DNA from: Geomonas anaerohicana
Lineage (GTDB): Bacteria > Desulfobacterota > Desulfuromonadia > Geobacterales > Geobacteraceae
Reading direction: 5' to 3'
NCBI RefSeq assembly: GCF_016458305.1
Contig: NZ_JAEMHL010000010.1
Coordinates: 101,227 to 165,226, forward strand
Length of the DNA stretch: 64,000 nt
The translations under genes and the position numbers were made by a program. The notes under the pieces are model-generated. The model searched no databases and had not been told where the DNA came from. It saw only the letters and a program-made list of their open reading frames with translations. The number at the start of each line of letters is the position of its first letter. Within the stretch, counting starts at the first letter, position 1. Below, piece by piece: positions 46,189 to 56,000 of the stretch.

Positions 46189-46365
46189 ATGTCTGAACTG
46201 AAGGTTACGCTCGTCAAGAGCTCCATCGGTCAATGCGAGAAAATGAAGGGGCGCCTGCTCGGCATGGGGCTCACCAAGCGTGAGAAGACCGTGGTCCTGA
46301 AGGATACCCCGGAAGTCCGTGGGATGATCGCCAAGGTCGCCCACCTGGTACGCGTCGAAGAGTAA
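46189..46365 (+). CDS. rpmD: 50S ribosomal protein L30
   Basis: A 58-residue L30 beginning SELKVTLVKSSIGQCEKMKG and ending in AHLVRVEE. TTAAGGAG precedes the ATG at 46189. L30 is absent from some bacterial groups but is retained here in its normal place. Confidence 0.96.
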   Translation: MSELKVTLVKSSIGQCEKMKGRLLGMGLTKREKTVVLKDTPEVRGMIAKVAHLVRVEE

Positions 46366-46386
46366 TTCCCCCTAAAGGTGACAATC

Positions 46387-46827
46387 ATGCAATTGAATAC
46401 CATCAAACCGGCCATCGGGTCGACCAAGAATAGAAAGCGCATCGGTAGGGGCACCGGCTCCGGCCATGGCAAGACCGCTACCAAGGGTCACAAGGGCCAG
46501 AAGGCACGCTCCGGCGGTTCCGTGAAGCCCGGCTTCGAGGGCGGCCAGATGCCGATGCACAGAAGGCTTCCCAAGCGTGGCTTCACCCCGCTCTCCAAGA
46601 AGGAGTACGCACTGGTGAACCTGTGCCAGCTCGAGATCTTCGAAGCCGGCTCCGTCGTGGACGCAGAGGCGCTCCTGAAGAGCGGCCTGATCTCCGGCGT
46701 ACGCGACGGCATCAAGGTGCTCGGCACCGGCGAACTGACCCGCGCTCTGACCATCAAGGCTCACAAATTCAGCGCCTCCGCTCGCGAAAAAGTCACTGCG
46801 GCAGGTGGTTCCATCGAGGAGATCTAG
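46387..46827 (+). CDS. rplO: 50S ribosomal protein L15
   Basis: L15 is a late assembly protein. The 146-residue product has the basic loop [20 protein letters not shown] and the [15 protein letters not shown] block. The ATG at 46387 follows AAAGGTG; an in-frame GTG at 46378 overlaps that site and is not used. secY follows directly. Confidence 0.98.
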   Translation: MQLNTIKPAIGSTKNRKRIGRGTGSGHGKTATKGHKGQKARSGGSVKPGFEGGQMPMHRRLPKRGFTPLSKKEYALVNLCQLEIFEAGSVVDAEALLKSGLISGVRDGIKVLGTGELTRALTIKAHKFSASAREKVTAAGGSIEEI

Positions 46828-46829
46828 TC

Positions 46830-48137
46830 TTGATAGAAGCCTTCCAGAACATTTTCAAGATCCCCGAGCTTAAAAAGAAGGTTCTCTTTTCGCTGGCCAT
46901 GCTGGCCGTCTACCGGGTAGGGTGTCACATCCCTACTCCGGGTATCGACGCCCAGGCCCTCTCGCAGTTCTTCAAGGCTGCCCAGGGCACGCTGCTCGGT
47001 ATGTTCGACATGTTTTCTGGCGGGGCTCTCGAGAAGCTTACCGTCTTCGCCCTCGGCATCATGCCGTACATCTCCTCCTCCATCATCTTCCAACTGCTGA
47101 CCGTGGTGGTTCCGGCCATCGAGAAACTCTCCAAGGAGGGTGACGCCGGCAGGAAGAAGATCATCCAGTACACCCGCTACGGCACCGTGGTGCTGTCGGT
47201 GGTGCAGTCCTTCGGCATCTCCATCGGCCTCGAGGCGATGCGCGGACCGGCCGGCGAGCTGGTTGTGCCGAACCCGGGCTGGAGCTTCCGCCTGATGACG
47301 GTGATCACGCTGACCGCGGGTACCGCCTTCATCATGTGGCTGGGTGAGCAGATGTCCGAGAAGGGGATCGGCAACGGCATCTCCCTGATCATCTTCGCCG
47401 GCATCGTGGCCCGCATCCCGAACGCGATCGGCAACAGCTTCCGTCTCATCAAGACCGGCGAACTCTCCCTGTTCGTGCTGCTGCTGGTAATCGCCGTGAT
47501 GTTCCTGGTCATCGCCGCCGTGGTCTTCATGGAGCGCGGCCAGCGCAGGATTCCGATCCACTACGCGAAAAGGGTAGTGGGGCTGAAGACGGTCGGTGCG
47601 CAGAGCTCGCACCTGCCCCTCAAGGTGAACATGGCCGGGGTCATCCCGCCGATCTTCGCCTCGTCGATCATCATGTTCCCGGCCACGGTCGGCAACTTCA
47701 TCGACATCCCCTGGGTGCAGGCGGCATCTAAACAGCTGGCTCCCGGAAAGTTGCTCTACGAGATTTTATTTGTTGCCTTTATCGTCTTTTTTTGCTATTT
47801 CTACACGGCTGTGACTTTCAACCCGGTTGACGTCGCCGACAACGTGAAGAAGCAGGGTGGTTACGTGCCCGGGATCCGTCCCGGCAAAGAGACCTCCGAC
47901 TTCCTCGACGCGGTGCTCACCAAGCTGACCTTCGCGGGTGCGATTTACATCTCCGCGGTCTGTGTGCTCCCCTCGATCCTGATCGGGAAGTTCAACCTTC
48001 CCTTCTACTTCGGCGGCACGTCGTTGCTGATCGCGGTCGGTGTCGGCATGGACACCCTGGCCCAGATCGAGGCGCACCTGATTACGCGCAGCTACGAAGG
48101 GTTCATGAAAGGCGTTCGCATTCAGGGTAGAAAATAG
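46830..48137 (+). CDS. secY: Preprotein translocase subunit SecY
   Basis: SecY is the protein-conducting channel of the inner membrane. The 435-residue product has about ten hydrophobic helices, the N-terminal PELKKKVLFSLAMLAVYRVG, the plug region PGIDAQALSQFF and the ERGQRRIPIHYAKR cytoplasmic loop. The start is TTG at 46830, after GAGGAG at 46816-46821; no ATG is in frame nearby. It follows rplO by two bases. Together with SecE upstream it supplies the translocon. Confidence 0.98.
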   Translation: MIEAFQNIFKIPELKKKVLFSLAMLAVYRVGCHIPTPGIDAQALSQFFKAAQGTLLGMFDMFSGGALEKLTVFALGIMPYISSSIIFQLLTVVVPAIEKLSKEGDAGRKKIIQYTRYGTVVLSVVQSFGISIGLEAMRGPAGELVVPNPGWSFRLMTVITLTAGTAFIMWLGEQMSEKGIGNGISLIIFAGIVARIPNAIGNSFRLIKTGELSLFVLLLVIAVMFLVIAAVVFMERGQRRIPIHYAKRVVGLKTVGAQSSHLPLKVNMAGVIPPIFASSIIMFPATVGNFIDIPWVQAASKQLAPGKLLYEILFVAFIVFFCYFYTAVTFNPVDVADNVKKQGGYVPGIRPGKETSDFLDAVLTKLTFAGAIYISAVCVLPSILIGKFNLPFYFGGTSLLIAVGVGMDTLAQIEAHLITRSYEGFMKGVRIQGRK

Positions 48138-48146
48138 GAGGCCCCG

Positions 48147-48797
48147 ATGAACCTCATCCTCCTTGGACCCCCGGGCGTAGGCAAGGGGACCCAGGCGAAA
48201 CTCCTCATAGACAGGTTTGGTATCCCGCAGATATCGACAGGCGATATACTGCGGGCTGCCGTTAAAGAGCTCACCCCGATGGGGATCAAGGCCAAGGGGT
48301 TCATGGACTCCGGCGCACTGGTTCCCGACGAGGTCGTCATAGGCATCGTGGAAGAGCGTCTGGCGCAGCCGGACTGCCAGAAGGGTTTCATCCTGGATGG
48401 TTTCCCGCGCACCGTCCCCCAGGCCGACGCGCTCTCCCAGGTGCTAACCGGCATTGGCAAGAAGATTGACCACGTGGTCTCCCTTTCCGTCGACAAGGCC
48501 GAGCTCCTGAAGCGTCTCACCGGCAGGCGTGCCTGCTCCAAGTGTGGCGCCGGCTACCACGTCGACTTCGCTCCGTCCAAGGTGGCAGGCATCTGCGACG
48601 CCTGCGGCGGCGAGCTGTTTCAGCGCGAGGACGACAAGGAAGAGACCATTCTGAATCGTCTGGCGGTGTATGAGGCTCAGACCTCGCCGCTGATCTCCTA
48701 CTACCAGACCGCCGGGCTGCTCCGTTCGGTCAACGGGCTCGGGAGTGTGGAAGGGATCCAGGCCGAGATCGTCTCTGTACTGCAGGGCGCACGGTGA
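48147..48797 (+). CDS. adk: Adenylate kinase
   Basis: Adk interconverts ATP, ADP and AMP. The 216-residue product starts with the P-loop LILLGPPGVGKGTQAKLL and has the DGFPRTVPQA nucleotide-binding segment. The long LID domain carries four cysteines in two CxxC pairs (CSKC and CDAC), indicating a zinc-binding lid. AGGAGG precedes the ATG. Its stop overlaps the map start (GTGA). Confidence 0.98.
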   Translation: MNLILLGPPGVGKGTQAKLLIDRFGIPQISTGDILRAAVKELTPMGIKAKGFMDSGALVPDEVVIGIVEERLAQPDCQKGFILDGFPRTVPQADALSQVLTGIGKKIDHVVSLSVDKAELLKRLTGRRACSKCGAGYHVDFAPSKVAGICDACGGELFQREDDKEETILNRLAVYEAQTSPLISYYQTAGLLRSVNGLGSVEGIQAEIVSVLQGAR

Positions 48798-49540
48798 TAG
48801 TACTCAAATCCCGGGCCGAGATCGAGAAGATGGCGGCCGCCGGCAGGATGGTCGCCGAGATACTTGTCGGCCTGAGAGAGATGGTGGCCCCGGGGGTAAC
48901 CCTGGCACAGTTGGACGCATATGCCGAGAGGGAAACGCTGAAGAGGAAGGCGAAGCCAGCCTTCAAGGGTTACAGCGGCTTCCCCTTTTCGCTTTGTTGT
49001 TCGGTGAACGAGCAGGTGGTACACGGCTTCGCCACGCAGCGCGCCCTGGTCGAAGGGGATATCGTCAGCCTCGACTTCGGAGTACTGCACAACGGGTTCT
49101 ACGGTGACTCCGCCATCACGGTTCCGGTTGGCAAGGTCTCCGATGCAGCAGCCAGGCTGATCAAGGCCACCGAAGAGTCGCTCTACCGCGCCATCGAGGT
49201 TGCCGACACTGCGCACAGGCTGTCGGACATCGCCCACGCGGTCCAGTCTCACGTCGAGGCGCGCGGTTTCTCGGTAGTGCGCGACTTCGTGGGACACGGC
49301 ATCGGCAAGGAGTTGCACGAGGGGCCCCAGATCCCCAACTTCGGCGCGCCGGGCAAGGGACCCAAGTTGAAAAGCGGCATGGTGCTCGCCATCGAGCCGA
49401 TGATCAACGAGAAGGGTTACGACGTGAAGGTGCTGGAGGACGGCTGGACGGCGGTTACCGTCGACGGCGGACTCTCGGCGCACTTCGAGCACACGGTAGC
49501 AATAACGGACAACGGTCCGCTGATACTTACGAAAATCTAG
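48794..49540 (+). CDS. map: Methionine aminopeptidase, type I
   Basis: MetAP removes the initiator methionine from nascent proteins. The 248-residue product has the metal ligands in FGVLHNGFYGDSAITV, GHGIGKELHEGPQIPNFG and the EPMI block, and the late EHTVAIT. The start is GTG at 48794, overlapping the adk stop by four bases. The usual order map-infA-rpmJ is shortened here: no infA lies before rpmJ. Confidence 0.97.
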   Translation: MIVLKSRAEIEKMAAAGRMVAEILVGLREMVAPGVTLAQLDAYAERETLKRKAKPAFKGYSGFPFSLCCSVNEQVVHGFATQRALVEGDIVSLDFGVLHNGFYGDSAITVPVGKVSDAAARLIKATEESLYRAIEVADTAHRLSDIAHAVQSHVEARGFSVVRDFVGHGIGKELHEGPQIPNFGAPGKGPKLKSGMVLAIEPMINEKGYDVKVLEDGWTAVTVDGGLSAHFEHTVAITDNGPLILTKI

Positions 49541-49572
49541 ATTGGCAAAACGTCTTCAAAAGGAAGTGAACT

Positions 49573-49686
49573 ATGAAGGTTCGGGCATCGGTTAAGAAGA
49601 TCTGTGTAAAGTGCAAGATTGTCAAGCGCAAGGGCATAGTCCGCGTCATCTGCGAGACCCCCAAGCATTCACAGAGACAGGGCTAA
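49573..49686 (+). CDS. rpmJ: 50S ribosomal protein L36
   Basis: A 37-residue L36 beginning [20 protein letters not shown]. Zinc ligands are two cysteines in CVKC, a later Cys in VICETPKH and the histidine after it. AAAAGGAAG precedes the ATG. It is too short for most automatic reading-frame cut-offs. Confidence 0.97.
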   Translation: MKVRASVKKICVKCKIVKRKGIVRVICETPKHSQRQG

Positions 49687-49701
49687 TAGGAGGAGCTGGC
49701 A

Positions 49702-50070
49702 TTGGCACGTATCGCAGGGGTAGATTTACCCAGGAATAAGAGAATAGAGATCGCACTGACCTACATCTACGGCATCGGCAGGTCTCTCTCCCAGGAAATT
49801 CTTACGGCAACCGGCGTGGACATGAACACCCGTTGCGACAACCTGACCGAGGCGGAAGTCTCGAAGATCAGGGAGTATATCGATAAGAACGTGAAGGTCG
49901 AAGGCGACCTGCGCCGCGACATCTCCATGAGCATCAAGCGCCTCATGGATCTCGGCTGCTACCGTGGTCTTCGTCACAGGAAAGGTCTTCCCTGCCGCGG
50001 GCAGCGTACCAAGACCAATGCACGCACCAGGAAAGGGCCGGCTCGTACGGTCGCTGGCAAGAAGAAATAA
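49702..50070 (+). CDS. rpsM: 30S ribosomal protein S13
   Basis: S13 contacts P-site tRNA and forms an intersubunit bridge. The 122-residue product begins [20 protein letters not shown] and has the basic tail [19 protein letters not shown]. The start is TTG at 49702 with AGGAGGAG upstream. It opens the alpha block. Confidence 0.98.
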   Translation: MARIAGVDLPRNKRIEIALTYIYGIGRSLSQEILTATGVDMNTRCDNLTEAEVSKIREYIDKNVKVEGDLRRDISMSIKRLMDLGCYRGLRHRKGLPCRGQRTKTNARTRKGPARTVAGKKK

Positions 50071-50085
50071 GATTCTGGAGGGATA

Positions 50086-50481
50086 ATGGCGAGCCCGGCT
50101 AAGAAGGTCGTTAAGAAGAAAAAAGAGAGAAAGAATATTCCCACTGGCGTGGCGCACATCCAGGCTACGTTCAACAATACCATGATCACCATCACCGACC
50201 CGGTCGGTAACGTGGTTGCCTGGTGCACCTCCGGTGCCAAGGGCTTCAAGGGCTCCAGGAAGAGCACCCCGTTCGCAGCGCAGATGGCTGCCGAGGATGC
50301 CGCCAAGAAGGCCCAGGAGCATGGCATGCGCACCATCGAAGTGTACGTGAAGGGCCCCGGCTCCGGCCGCGAGTCCGCGCTGCGCGCACTGCAGGCTGCC
50401 GGCTTCGCCGTCAGCTTCATCCGCGACGTAACGCCGATTCCGCACAACGGCTGCCGTCCCCCGAAGAGAAGAAGAGTCTAG
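50086..50481 (+). CDS. rpsK: 30S ribosomal protein S11
   Basis: S11 lies on the 30S platform. The 131-residue product has [20 protein letters not shown], the [11 protein letters not shown] segment and the C-terminal [20 protein letters not shown] precedes the ATG. Confidence 0.98.
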   Translation: MASPAKKVVKKKKERKNIPTGVAHIQATFNNTMITITDPVGNVVAWCTSGAKGFKGSRKSTPFAAQMAAEDAAKKAQEHGMRTIEVYVKGPGSGRESALRALQAAGFAVSFIRDVTPIPHNGCRPPKRRRV

Positions 50482-50540
50482 GACCGTATCGACGGACCTG
50501 GCGTTACGGAACTATCAGTTAGGATCATAGGAGGTCTTCA

Positions 50541-51167
50541 TTGGCTAGGTATACAGGGCCCTCATGCAGGCTGTGCAGGCGCGAAGGATCGGAACTTTTT
50601 CTTAAAGGCGAGCGTTGCTACACCGACAAATGCGCCATCAAGAGAAGGAGCTATCCGCCGGGACAGCACGGGCAGGGTCGCATAAAAGTTTCTGATTACG
50701 GTGTTCAGCTGCGCGAAAAACAGAAGGTACGTCGTATCTACGGCATCCTCGAGAACCAGTTCCGCGGGTACTTCGAGACCGCAGACCGGATGAAAGGTGT
50801 GACCGGCGAAAACCTCCTCTTCCTCCTGGAGAGAAGGCTCGACAACGTCGTCTACCGTCTCGGTTTCGCCGCTTCGCGCGACGAGGCACGTCAGCTGGTA
50901 CGTCACAGCCACTTCACCCTCAACGGGCGTAAGGCTAACATCCCCTCCATCCAGGTGAAGGCGGGCGATGTGATCCAGCTGCGTGAGAAGAGCCGCAAGA
51001 TCGCTGTCATCACCGAGTCCCTCGAGGCCGTGGTTCGCCGCGGTATCCCGCAGTGGCTCGAGCTGGACAAGGACGCCTTCAAAGGCACCGTCAAGACCAG
51101 CCCGGTGCGCGAAGACATCACCATGCCGATTCAGGAGCAGTTGATCGTCGAGCTCTACTCCAAGTAA
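50541..51167 (+). CDS. rpsD: 30S ribosomal protein S4
   Basis: S4 nucleates 30S assembly and, in E. coli, represses the alpha operon. The 208-residue product has an N-terminal cysteine-bearing zinc-type region (CRLCRREG and later cysteines) and the S4 RNA-binding domain [20 protein letters not shown]. The start is TTG at 50541 with ATAGGAGGT upstream. Confidence 0.98.
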   Translation: MARYTGPSCRLCRREGSELFLKGERCYTDKCAIKRRSYPPGQHGQGRIKVSDYGVQLREKQKVRRIYGILENQFRGYFETADRMKGVTGENLLFLLERRLDNVVYRLGFAASRDEARQLVRHSHFTLNGRKANIPSIQVKAGDVIQLREKSRKIAVITESLEAVVRRGIPQWLELDKDAFKGTVKTSPVREDITMPIQEQLIVELYSK

Positions 51168-51200
51168 AGGCTGACCAACAACCGATACAGGGGGATCTAA

Positions 51201-52220
51201 ATGTATAGAAATTGGCGCGATCTGATCAGGCCGAAGAAGCTTCAGGTTGAGACAGAATCGCTGACTAATACATACGGCAAGTTCTACGCCGAGCCTTTCG
51301 AAAGGGGGTTCGGTACCACCCTGGGAACGGGGCTGCGTAGGGTCCTCATCTCCAGCCTGCAGGGGGCGGCCATCGTCTCCGTAAAGGCCAAGGGCGTGCT
51401 GCACGAATTCTCCGCTGTCCCGGGCGTTACCGAGGACATGACGGATATCATCCTCAACCTGAAAGGGGTGCGCCTCAAGGTGCACGGCAACGAGTCCCGG
51501 ATGATCCGGATCGTGCAGAAGGGTGAAGGGGTGGTCAAGGCGAAGGATATCATCACCGACAACAACGTCGAGATCCTGAACCCGGAACATCACATCGCAA
51601 CCTGCTCCAAGGACGCCAACCTGGAGATGGACCTCATGGTGAAAGTCGGCAAGGGTTACGTCCCGGCTGACCGCAACCGTGACGAGAAGGCACCGGTCGG
51701 GACCATCCCGATCGACGCGATCTTCTCCCCGATTCACAAGGTGAACTTCACCGTCACCAACGCTCGTGTAGGTCAGATCACCGACTACGACAAGCTTACT
51801 ATCGAAGTCTGGACCGACGGCAGCGTGAAACCGCAGGACGCGGTTGCCTACGCTTCCAAGATCCTCAAGGACCAGCTCTCCATCTTCATCAACTTCGATG
51901 AGGACGTGGAGCCCCAGGAGGAGGCGGAGCCGGAAGAAGAGCGCGAGCGCTTCAACGAGAACCTCTACCGCTCGGTCGACGAGCTGGAGCTCTCGGTTCG
52001 CTCCGCCAACTGCCTCAAGAACGCCGGCATCAAGCTGATCGGCGAGCTGGTCTCCAGGACCGAGGCAGAAATGCTGAAGACCCAGAACTTCGGCAGGAAA
52101 TCGCTGAACGAAATCAAGGACATCCTGGTCGACATGGGCCTCACCCTCGGCATGAAACTGGAGAACTTCCCGGATCCCGAGATCATGAGGCGTCTGCGCG
52201 GCGAGCAGAAAGAAGAATAG
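51201..52220 (+). CDS. rpoA: DNA-directed RNA polymerase subunit alpha
   Basis: The 339-residue alpha subunit. The N-terminal assembly domain has [22 protein letters not shown], and the C-terminal domain has the UP-element-binding helices ([20 protein letters not shown] and the later [14 protein letters not shown]). An acidic linker ([15 protein letters not shown]) joins the domains. GGGGAT precedes the ATG. It lies between rpsD and rplQ as usual. Confidence 0.99.
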   Translation: MYRNWRDLIRPKKLQVETESLTNTYGKFYAEPFERGFGTTLGTGLRRVLISSLQGAAIVSVKAKGVLHEFSAVPGVTEDMTDIILNLKGVRLKVHGNESRMIRIVQKGEGVVKAKDIITDNNVEILNPEHHIATCSKDANLEMDLMVKVGKGYVPADRNRDEKAPVGTIPIDAIFSPIHKVNFTVTNARVGQITDYDKLTIEVWTDGSVKPQDAVAYASKILKDQLSIFINFDEDVEPQEEAEPEEERERFNENLYRSVDELELSVRSANCLKNAGIKLIGELVSRTEAEMLKTQNFGRKSLNEIKDILVDMGLTLGMKLENFPDPEIMRRLRGEQKEE

Positions 52221-52262
52221 TCCATACGACTTCATTTATAGATCGAAAGGAAGTGAAAAGAT

Positions 52263-52796
52263 ATGCGTCACAACAGCGCGGGTAGAAGATTAGGTAGGAC
52301 CACAAGCCATAGGATCGCTATGTTCAGGAACATGGTGACTTCCTTTCTCCAGCACGAAAAGATCACCACGACCGATGCCAAGGCAAAAGAGCTTCGCTCC
52401 ATCGCCGAGAAGATGATCACCCTGGGCAAGAAGGGCGACCTTCACGCCACCAGGCAGGCAGCGGCCTACATCCGCGACAAGAAAGTCGTGACCAAGCTTT
52501 TCACCGAGATCGCACCGCGTTACGCAGAGCGTCCCGGCGGCTACACCAGGATCATCAAGCTCGGCATTCGTCCGGGCGACACCGCTCCGGTGTCCGTGAT
52601 CGAGCTGGTTGAAGCTGAAATGACTCCGAAGAAAGCAGCTAAGCCGGCTGTCAAGGCTCCCAAAGCCGCCAAAGCTCCGAAGGCTGCTCCGGCAGTCGAG
52701 GCCGCTCCGGCTGCTGAAGAAGCTGCGGTTGTGGAAGAAGCCCCGGTAGCAGAAGCACCGGCAGCTGAGGCCACTGAGGAGAAAACCGAGGCGTAA
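52263..52796 (+). CDS. rplQ: 50S ribosomal protein L17 with extended Ala/Pro/Glu-rich tail
   Basis: L17 lies near the tunnel exit. Residues 1-120 form the normal L17 domain ([20 protein letters not shown] and the [20 protein letters not shown] end). About 57 further residues are a low-complexity tail of [15 protein letters not shown] and [10 protein letters not shown] units. E. coli L17 has 127 residues; this one has 177. GAAAGGAAG precedes the ATG. It is the last gene of the superoperon and is followed by a strong terminator. Confidence 0.97.
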   Translation: MRHNSAGRRLGRTTSHRIAMFRNMVTSFLQHEKITTTDAKAKELRSIAEKMITLGKKGDLHATRQAAAYIRDKKVVTKLFTEIAPRYAERPGGYTRIIKLGIRPGDTAPVSVIELVEAEMTPKKAAKPAVKAPKAAKAPKAAPAVEAAPAAEEAAVVEEAPVAEAPAAEATEEKTEA

Positions 52797-52820
52797 TTGC
52801 TTCCGGTTGCAAAGAGTAAC

Positions 52821-52853
52821 AAAGGGACACGGGAAACCGTGTCCCTTTTTTTT
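52821..52853 (+). terminator. Intrinsic terminator of the S10-spc-alpha superoperon
   Basis: AAAGGGACACGG (52821-52832) pairs perfectly with CCGTGTCCCTTT (52837-52848) around a GAAA tetraloop, and T's run to 52853. This is a textbook terminator 25 bases past the rplQ stop. Confidence 0.95.
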
Positions 52854-52906
52854 GCGTTGGAGTCAGGTTTACGTCCCCCCAAAAGCGCTGCACGAGGCCG
52901 GGCGTT

Positions 52907-52928
52907 CCCCCCCTTGTTAAAGGGGGGG
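52907..52928. repeat. C7/G7 palindrome of a dispersed intergenic repeat type
   Basis: Seven C's, TTGTTAAA and seven G's form a hairpin, followed by GACAGGGGGGATT. This C-run/AAAG-run arrangement is a familiar dispersed repeat in many Gram-negative genomes. The 277-base rplQ-smc spacer holds nothing else except the smc promoter. Confidence 0.7.
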
Positions 52929-53034
52929 ACAGGGGGGATTTGCACTGGCCAAACCCTACCACCGCCGATCGAAGAATAGAGTGGGGGAGGCCACTCCCCG
53001 GAACCTAAGTCCCCCGCCCCTCCCGCCTTTCCCC

Positions 53035-53064
53035 TTTACATTAAAACCCCCTCTCTGATAAGAT
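53035..53064 (+). promoter_or_regulatory. Candidate promoter of smc, very close to the start codon
   Basis: TTTACA (53035-53040), an 18-base spacer and TAAGAT (53059-53064). The expected start site would fall within a few bases of the smc ATG at 53074, which also lacks a good ribosome-binding site. The smc mRNA may therefore be leaderless or nearly so. Confidence 0.5.
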
Positions 53065-53073
53065 GCGCTGCTC

Positions 53074-56000
53074 ATGAAAATCAAAAGACTCGAAATTCAC
53101 GGATTCAAATCCTTTCAAGATAAGGCCGTTCTGGACTTCAACCAGCCCATCACCGGCGTGGTTGGTCCCAACGGTTGCGGTAAGTCCAATGTGGTCGACG
53201 CCATCCGCTGGGTCATGGGGGAGCAGTCCGCCAAGAACCTGCGCGGCAAGTCGATGGAAGACATCATCTTCAACGGCACCGAGTTCCGCAAACCGCTCGG
53301 TATGGCCGAAGTTTCCCTCTTCTTCTCCACCGAGGACGGCCGCGTTCCCGCGAAATACCTCAACTTCTCCGAGATCCAGGTCACCCGCCGCCTCTACCGT
53401 GACGGCGAGAGCGACTACCTTCTGAACAAAACCCCTTGCCGTCTGCTCGACATCGCCGAGTTGTTCATGGACACCGGCATCGGCGCCAAGGCGTACTCGA
53501 TCATCGAGCAGGGCAAGATCGGCATGATCCTGCACGCCAAGCCCGAGGAACGCCGTTTCCTGATCGAAGAGGCCGCCGGGGTTACCAAGTTCAAGGCGCG
53601 CAAGGTCGTCGCCATGAAGAAGATGGAGGCGACCCGCCAGAACCTGTTGCGCATCGGCGACATCATCTCCGAGATCAAGCGCCAGATGAACGGCTTGCAG
53701 CGCCAAGCCAAGAAGGCGGAGCGTTTTCGCGAGGTCAGGCAGGAACTCAAGGAGATCGAACTCCTCTTCGCTGCCAAGGGGTATGCCGGGGTAGAAAAGG
53801 ACCGCAACGGGCTGGAGCGCGAGATCACTGAACTCGAGTCGAAGCTCGTGGACGTGACGGCGAAGCTCAATGATGCCGAACTCTCCGTCGAGGAGAAACG
53901 GCTCGCCCTGTTGGAGACCGAACGCCAGCTCACGGCAGCGCAGGAAGAGATCTTCCGCTGGAAGAGCGAACTGCAGGGGGGCGAAAACCGCCTCGAGTTC
54001 CAGCGTAAGGAACTGGTCAACCTGGAACGCCACGGTGCCCGTTTCCAGGAGGAACTCCAAGGGCTGCGCGACCAATTGGCCAACTCCGAGAAAGAGATCG
54101 GGGCCCTGCAGGCACAGCGCGTCTCGCTCCAAGAGGACCTAACCCGTGAGAGCGAGTCGCTCGAGTACCGTGAGTCACTGCTGGAAGAGATGGCTGCCGG
54201 CGAGGCGGGCGTTACCCGGGAGTTGGACGAGACCCGGCGCGCCATGTTCGCCGCCCTATCCGAAGGGGCGCAGGCCGCCAACCAGCACGCCGCCGCGCAG
54301 AAACGGCTGGCAGGCCTCGCCGACCGTCTTCAGGCCAGCCAGAGAGAGCGCGTCCTTCTGGGCGAGCGGCTCTTTGAGGCTAACGCCAAGGTCGATGCCC
54401 TCAAGCAGGAGCGCGAGCAACTTGCCCGGGACAAGGCGCAGGCGGACGAAGAGCTGACCATGGCTGGGAGCCGCGAAGCCGAACTCAAACACGCGCAGGA
54501 GGCGGGGGATAGGCTGCTTCAGCAGAGCCGCGACCAGCTTTCGGCTGCTGCTTCCCGCCTGAAGTCGCTCCAGGAGCTGGAGGCTCAGTTCGCCGGGTAC
54601 GGCCAGGGCGTGCGTAACCTGCTCCTCGCCGAGCCTTTCAAAAATGCCTCCCTCACCATGATCGCTGATGCGCTCGAGGTCGAGGAGGAGTTCGAGGTTG
54701 CCCTGGAAGCGGTGCTCGGTGACCGCTTGCAGTACCTCCTGTGCGAATCGTCCGCCACCGCGCTGGATGCCGTTGCCCACCTCAAGGGAAGCGCCGGCGG
54801 CCGCTGCAGTTTCGTAACTGCGCCCCCCTGGCGCCAACCGGCCAAGGAAACGCCGCCGGGTGCCGCGCCGCTTTGGGAGCGGGTCACTGTACCCAAGCAG
54901 CACGCCCACTTGGTGGAACCCCTTCTTGCCGGTGCCTACCTCGCCCGCGACTTGAACCATGCACTGGACCTGGCCGCGTCCTTTCCTGCCTCCACCTTCG
55001 TTACCCTTGACGGCGACCTGGCCCACGGCGGCGGTATCGTCAACGGTGGTTCGGCCGAGCCCGCCCAGCAGGGGATCATCCATAAGAAACGGGAGATCAA
55101 GGCGCTGGGTGCCGAGGTCGAACGCCTCGAAGCCGAGGTACAGGAACTGGCCGACAAGCGCGAGAAGAGGAAAGGGGAGATCGTCGAGGCGGAGGCCCAC
55201 CGCGTCGAGTTGCGCCAGACCCTGCATCGACTCGATATCCGGATCGTGAATGCGGACAAGGACCTGCAGACCGCGCTGTCCGAGTGTCGCCGCATCGAGG
55301 ACAACGGTGCCGTCCGCGAGGCTGAGGAAGAACAGTTGACCGAGGAACAGGCGCTGGTCTCCGGTGAGATGGCCCAGGCCGATGCCAAAAGGGCCCAGGC
55401 CGAGGAGCGCAAGGCTGCCCTGGAAAAGACCGTCGAAGCACTGCAGGGGCGCCTTGAGGGATCCCGCTTCGAGATGGAAGAGGCCCGCGAGATGGTCACC
55501 TCCATGAAGGTACGCGTCGCCGCGCTGAGGGAAAAAGGGGAGTCTACCGAGCGGGCGCTGCGCCGCGTCGAAGGGCTCTGCACCGACCTCGCCAACCGCA
55601 TTGCCTCGCGCACCACTGAATTAGAAGGTTCGGGCGACGAGCGTACCCGCCTCCTGGCTGCCATTGCGGAAGGTGAAGAGGCGCTGCGTGCGGTGGTCAA
55701 GCAGCAGTTGGCGAGCGAGCAGGCCCTGCTGCAGGTTAAGGATCGCTACGAGACTGAAGCCGCCAAGGTACAGGAAGAAGAGGCGCTGCTCAAGGGCATG
55801 CGTGCCGATGCCGTCGCCGTGAGGGAGCAACTGAACGCGAAAAGCCTTCGCCTCACCGAGGTGAGCATGCGGCTCGCCCACCTGGAGGAAACCCTCAAGG
55901 AAAAGCACCGCATGGAAATCGCCGATGCGTTGCTCAACTACTCCAAGGTGGAGTGGGACGAGGTCGAAAGCACCAAGCGCCAGGCGGAATTGCAGAAGAC

